Program-made: the position numbers and the translations under genes
Shown: positions 7,135 to 9,913 of the stretch, one piece after another
Numbering within the stretch: position 1 is the stretch's first letter
Layout of the letters: every line of letters starts with the position of its first letter
The notes under the pieces: model-generated
Told to the model about the DNA's origin: nothing
The model's input: the letters and a program-made list of their open reading frames with translations, nothing else
Database searches by the model: none
From: Acidimicrobiales bacterium
GTDB taxonomy: Bacteria > Actinomycetota > Acidimicrobiia > Acidimicrobiales > Palsa-688
Assembly (NCBI GenBank): GCA_030039575.1
Contig: JASHVH010000288.1
Span: 1 to 9,913 of the forward strand
Length of the DNA stretch: 9,913 bases
Direction: 5' to 3'

Positions 7135-7980
7135 ATGACTACTTCAGTACTCATCACGGGCGCATCCTCCGGGATCGGGCGGGCCACGGTGCTCCGGCTT
7201 ACGGTCCACCCCGAGTTCACCGTCTACGCCACCGCCCGCAACCCCGAGGCCCTGGCCGGCCTGGCCCAGACGGGCGCCCGCCCGCTCGCCCTCGACGTCA
7301 CGGACGAGAAATCAATGGAGGCCGCCGTTGCGGCCGTCGAGGAGGAGACAGGCTCCGTGGGGGCCCTGGTCAACAACGCCGGTTACGGCGAGTACGGCAC
7401 CATCGAGGAGGCCGACCTCGACAGGGTGCGGCGCCAGTTCGAGACGAACGTGTTCGGGCTGGCCCGAATGGTCCAGCTCGTCTTGCCCGCCATGCGCAAG
7501 GCGGCGCAGGGCCGGGTCATAAACGTGAGCTCCCTCGGTGGCCGGCTGGTGTTCCCGGCCGGGGGTTATTACCACGCCAGCAAGTACGCCGTCGAAGCCA
7601 TGACTGATGCGCTGCGGTTCGAGGTGGCCCCGTTCGGCATCAAGGTGAGCCTGGTCGAACCCGGGCTGATCAGGACGGGCTTCCGCGGCACCGCCAAGGC
7701 GGCCCTTGACCGTGCGGCCGACCCGTCAGGTCCCTACGCAGCGCTCAACGCGGTGGCCGACAAGCAGATGGCTGAGGCCTACCGCTCGAAATGGTTGGCT
7801 GCCCCGCCCGAAGCCGTCGCCAAGGTGATCGAGGAAGCCGCCACCGCGCCGAAGCCGCGTTCGCGGTACGTGGTGACACCCGCCGCCAAGTTCCTCGTTC
7901 ATACCCGCCGGTTGCTGGGCGGCGACGCGTTCGACGCCGCGCTGCGAATGCAGTACAAGGGCACGAACTGGGGAGGCTGA
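7135..7980 (+). CDS. SDR family NAD(P)-dependent oxidoreductase
   Basis: A cytoplasmic classical short-chain dehydrogenase/reductase of 281 residues. The Rossmann cofactor loop TGASSGIG is at 8-15, NNAG at 80-83 and the structural Asn in ETNVFG at N105. The catalytic residues are S133 (VSS), Y146 and K150 (YHASK), with the usual 13-residue Ser-Tyr spacing. The 'VEPGLIRTGF' loop follows at 174-183. Arg at 35 after the second strand suggests a preference for NADP(H). The C-terminal extension (about 190-281) is longer than in minimal SDRs and resembles the 17-beta-hydroxysteroid/retinol dehydrogenase-like group ('EAVAKVIEEA...P..RYVV'). The substrate cannot be read from sequence. The ATG at 7135 has AAGGGGG at 7121-7127. 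The gene lies 91 bases after the membrane protein gene and 48 bases before the HAD gene on the same strand, so co-transcription with the HAD gene is likely. Confidence 0.94.
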   Translation: MTTSVLITGASSGIGRATVLRLTVHPEFTVYATARNPEALAGLAQTGARPLALDVTDEKSMEAAVAAVEEETGSVGALVNNAGYGEYGTIEEADLDRVRRQFETNVFGLARMVQLVLPAMRKAAQGRVINVSSLGGRLVFPAGGYYHASKYAVEAMTDALRFEVAPFGIKVSLVEPGLIRTGFRGTAKAALDRAADPSGPYAALNAVADKQMAEAYRSKWLAAPPEAVAKVIEEAATAPKPRSRYVVTPAAKFLVHTRRLLGGDAFDAALRMQYKGTNWGG

Positions 7981-8028
7981 CCGTTCGGCCAACGCCTGCG
8001 GGCCCGGCGGCCGGGTAGGGTCGCGACC

Positions 8029-8736
8029 ATGCCGGGAGGAGAAGCGGGCGGCCGGTTCAGCGTGCCGCCGCCGGTGTTCCTGTTCGACCTCGACGGCACC
8101 CTGGTGGACTCGGTTTACCAGCACGTGGCGGCGTGGAACGAGGCGCTTTCGCAATGCGGCATCTCGCTGTCGGTGTGGCGCATCCACCGCCGGATAGGTA
8201 TGAGCGGCGGCCTGTTCCTGAACGCCCTCCAGCGGGAGACCGGCTTGACGTTTGACGCCCCGACACTGGCGAAGCTCTCGGCGTTGCACCAGGAAGGCTA
8301 CCTGGACCGGGTCAAAAGCGTCGTCCCCCTGCCCGGCGCCCGGGAACTGCTGGCCGTCCTGCTGGCCAATGACGTCCTGTTCGCTATTGCCACCAGCGGG
8401 GCGCACAGCGTCGCTGACGCGGCTTTGAGCCTCCTGGATCTCCCCGCCAGCGTCCCCGTCGTGACCCGCGACCTGGTCCAGCGGGCCAAGCCGGATCCTG
8501 ACCTGTTCCTGGCGGCGGCGGAGAAGCTCGGCGCCGACCCGGCTACATCGTTTGTGGTCGGCGACAGTGTCTGGGACCTGTTGGCCGCTCAGCGCGCCCG
8601 TGCCCTGGGCATCGGGTTGCTGTCGGGCGGGTACGGTTCTGAAGAACTGCAGGCCGCCGGCGCCTACCGCGTGTACCAGGACCCGGCCGACCTGTTGGGC
8701 CACCTGGAAGAGGTGGGCGTGAGACCGGCCCGGTAG
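8029..8736 (+). CDS. HAD superfamily hydrolase (subfamily IA phosphatase-like)
   Basis: A 235-residue cytoplasmic haloacid-dehalogenase-type hydrolase, probably a small-molecule phosphatase. All four motifs are present: DLDGT at 20-24 (nucleophile D20, acid/base D22), ATSG at 121-124 (T122), K154 in AKPDPDLF, and the Mg2+ site GDS..D (D179, D183). An alpha-helical C1 cap lies between motifs I and II (about 30-95) and contains 'IHRRIGMSGG' at 52-61. The layout matches phosphoglycolate phosphatase and beta-phosphoglucomutase relatives. The substrate is not assignable, since family members act on many sugar phosphates and nucleotides. The ATG at 8029 is used. It is preceded by GGGTAGGG, a fair ribosome site slightly far from the start. 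The gene follows the SDR gene after 48 bases, suggesting one transcript, and ends before a large hairpin. Confidence 0.93.
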   Translation: MPGGEAGGRFSVPPPVFLFDLDGTLVDSVYQHVAAWNEALSQCGISLSVWRIHRRIGMSGGLFLNALQRETGLTFDAPTLAKLSALHQEGYLDRVKSVVPLPGARELLAVLLANDVLFAIATSGAHSVADAALSLLDLPASVPVVTRDLVQRAKPDPDLFLAAAEKLGADPATSFVVGDSVWDLLAAQRARALGIGLLSGGYGSEELQAAGAYRVYQDPADLLGHLEEVGVRPAR

Positions 8737-8752
8737 ACCGGCCTTCGGCTGG

Positions 8753-8793
8753 CCCGGGTGCCGCACGGGTGGACGAGCCCATCCGTGCCCGGG
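8753..8793. terminator. Large hairpin between convergent HAD and DUF1349 genes
   Basis: A 10-bp stem (8763-8772 with 8779-8788, one G-T wobble) closes a 6-base loop. After a 5-base bulge it extends by a further 5 bp (8753-8757 with 8789-8793). A smaller stem CCGGCC/GGCTGG (8738-8743 with 8747-8752) lies just before it, 1 base after the HAD stop. The 75-base gap between two convergent genes is almost entirely hairpin, as expected of a bidirectional terminator. There is no T-run. Confidence 0.65.
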
Positions 8794-8811
8794 ACGGCCC
8801 ACGTCGCCCCG

Positions 8812-9420
8812 TTATTCGCCGTTGCGCAAGTCCGTCAAAGTGCGCTCGGTGTGCTCGATCTGGGAGAACCGAGCCCGGCAGCCCGGGCCGAACGGGGACT
8901 GAGCCTCGAACCCGACCTCGGCCGCGCCGGCAGCCGAGAGCCTGAAGTGACGGACGAACTGCCAGTCTCGGCCATTTGTCGAAGCGTGGAAAGCGTGGGC
9001 GCCGCCGATGGCGGCGACCCGCAGCCAGACTTCTGGGGAACTGACCACCATCGAGTTGCAGTCGTCCGATTCCCCTCGGGTCACAACCGAAACGACCATG
9101 GCTTCGCCGGCCGGAGAGAACTCGAAGGCCAGCTTGGCCCACGTCCGTTCGTCTTGCCAGAGGACCAGGGCGCCGGCATCGAAGGTGGACTGCATGGCCG
9201 CTTCGACCCGCGCCGAGAGAGTGAAGTCACCGGTAAGAGGAGAGATTAGAGCCGGTGCGTTGAGCGTGACCTGGGCCGAACCAGGGTCGACGAACCAGTC
9301 CGAGCGCGCTCCCGCGGCAATAGTGAGGGCCCCGTCGTCGAGGCCGGCATCAGCGGGGGCGCCGAGCCAGTGGAAGCGGGCACGCACGCCCGGGATGGTC
9401 TCGATCGGCGCCTCTGCCAT
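8812..9420 (-). CDS. DUF1349 domain protein (concanavalin-like fold)
   Basis: A 202-residue protein that is one DUF1349 domain from end to end, with no signal peptide, so probably cytoplasmic. Recognisable family signatures are GDFTLSARV (64-72), DAGALVLWQDERTWAKLAFE (81-100), SVVTRGESDDCNS (111-123), VWLRV (131-135), STNGRDW (147-153) and VGFEAQSPFGPGC (169-181). The family includes Bacillus YesU and has a beta-sandwich related to concanavalin-type lectins and glucanases. The biochemical role of most members is unknown and a carbohydrate-related function is only inferred. The length fits the family. The ATG at 9420 is preceded by a weak ribosome site but by a good promoter whose predicted transcript would start just a few bases upstream, so translation may be nearly leaderless. 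It is separated by 60 bases from the gene upstream on the same strand. Confidence 0.92.
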   Translation of the reverse strand: MAEAPIETIPGVRARFHWLGAPADAGLDDGALTIAAGARSDWFVDPGSAQVTLNAPALISPLTGDFTLSARVEAAMQSTFDAGALVLWQDERTWAKLAFEFSPAGEAMVVSVVTRGESDDCNSMVVSSPEVWLRVAAIGGAHAFHASTNGRDWQFVRHFRLSAAGAAEVGFEAQSPFGPGCRARFSQIEHTERTLTDLRNGE

Positions 9421-9430
9421 AGGTCCGGGT

Positions 9431-9460
9431 ATGCTAACTCGGCTCGGCCCCGCTGGTGAA
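9431..9460 (-). promoter_or_regulatory. Sigma-70-type promoter of the DUF1349 gene
   Basis: On the minus strand TTCACC (9455-9460) lies 18 bases before TAGCAT (9431-9436). These match the -35 and -10 consensus at four of six positions each. The -10 box ends 10 bases before the ATG at 9420, so a transcript beginning 6-7 bases downstream would have only a few leader bases. Confidence 0.42.
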
Positions 9461-9480
9461 AACGCCGGCCCCCTTGGGCT

Positions 9481-9913
9481 TCATTCAGCCAGTGCCAGGC
9501 GCGGGCCCTGCGCCTCTACCACGGCGGGAACAGCTGAGCCGTCCAGGGTCCAGGTGAAGACTTTGGCCCGCGGGCGGCCCTGGTCGACCCGGACCCGTAC
9601 CACTGGCGAGCGGCCCGAGCGCCCGATGGGCAGCTCCCACACCCTCGCCGCCCCCCCAGCTACGGCACCGAGGACTGTCCCCTCGGGCAGGCGGGGACGG
9701 CGGCCCACCTTCGGCGAGCGGACGGAGAGCTGCACCTTGGCCCGTCTCATGAGCCGTCGGCGGCCAAAAACTCCCCGGCCCCGACGTACGGAAGCCGTAA
9801 CTATCACCGGGACCAGGGCCGGGTTCTGCACCCGCACGACGCCGACAGGGAAAACGCCGTCCGCTTGCTTCGTGCAGGTAAGCCTCACCGAGGCCCAGGC
9901 GTCATCGTCCCGG
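9481..9913 (-). CDS. Unrecognised basic protein, 5' end outside the window
   Basis: I do not recognise this protein. An in-frame GTG at 9888 gives 135 residues, but the frame stays open to the window edge (reading R-D-D-D-A-W-A-S before the GTG), so the true start is probably beyond 9913 and the gene is partial. The visible part has a beta-rich pattern and is very basic in the middle ('RRGRGVFGRRRLMRRAK', about 35-51 counted from the GTG). Strand-like segments include 'GVVRVQNPALVPVIVTASV', 'KVQLSVRSP', 'VWELPIG' and 'VVRVRVDQGRPRAKVFTW'. No signal peptide, membrane span or catalytic motif is visible in this part. The recurring alternation could be an immunoglobulin-like or other beta-sandwich fold, which is inference. 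It ends with TGA at 9481-9483, 60 bases before the DUF1349 gene on the same strand. Confidence 0.6.
   Translation of the reverse strand, partial: RDDDAWASVRLTCTKQADGVFPVGVVRVQNPALVPVIVTASVRRGRGVFGRRRLMRRAKVQLSVRSPKVGRRPRLPEGTVLGAVAGGAARVWELPIGRSGRSPVVRVRVDQGRPRAKVFTWTLDGSAVPAVVEAQGPRLALAE

Noticed and set aside
8003..8015. Small hairpin CCCGG/CCGGG between the SDR and HAD genes
   Set aside because: The stem is only 5 bp with a 3-base loop in a 75%-plus GC stretch, which is expected by chance. It is not enough to call a terminator or attenuator.
7726..8802. Open frame of 358 codons on the minus strand across the SDR and HAD genes
   Set aside because: It overlaps two well-supported genes with complete catalytic motifs and runs through the hairpin region. 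Its composition is typical of a shadow frame.

Overview
The window is a dense, high-GC chromosomal segment, most likely from an actinobacterium of the Acidimicrobiia type or a close relative. This is inferred from the strong G/C preference at third codon positions, GTG/TTG starts, a long B12-dependent ribonucleotide reductase, a secreted protein built of 'DG.GYWL..DG.VF.FGDA' repeats that I associate with Acidimicrobiia, and a polytopic 'GDQALID...YGWHHIGP' membrane protein of a kind common in actinobacteria. I see no intact mobile element, CRISPR array, tRNA or rRNA. The longest stretch without a gene is about 200 bases.

Layout. (1) 16-2871 (+): nrdJ, adenosylcobalamin-dependent class II ribonucleotide reductase, complete, followed at once by a strong 13-bp hairpin. 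(2) 2976-3695 (+): a secreted protein with a signal peptide, resembling the LppX/LprG (LolA-like) lipid-binding family. It converges, with a 19-base gap, on (3) 3715-4977 (-): a lipoprotein with six propeller-like repeats. (4) 4978-5180: a divergent intergenic region holding a tandem pair of 21-base repeats that resemble the ends of IS21-type elements or tandem operator sites. (5) 5181-8736 (+): three co-directional genes, namely a polytopic membrane protein that is probably a GT-C-like glycosyltransferase, an SDR oxidoreductase, and a HAD phosphatase only 48 bases after the SDR. (6) 8737-8811: a large hairpin between convergent genes. (7) 8812-9420 (-): a DUF1349 protein with its own recognisable promoter. 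(8) 9481-9913 (-): an unrecognised basic protein whose 5' end lies outside the window.

How the genes fit together. nrdJ supplies deoxyribonucleotides and looks like a stand-alone housekeeping unit. The secreted protein and the lipoprotein both act outside the cytoplasm and may share a promoter element (TTAAGCTG), but they are convergent and no joint role can be shown. The membrane protein, SDR and HAD may be co-transcribed, although nothing in their sequences ties them to one pathway. Overall the region reads as ordinary core chromosome. The items most worth a second look are the tandem repeat at 5098-5139, the repeat lipoprotein and the uncharacterised membrane protein. I did not find convincing evidence of a new multi-gene system.
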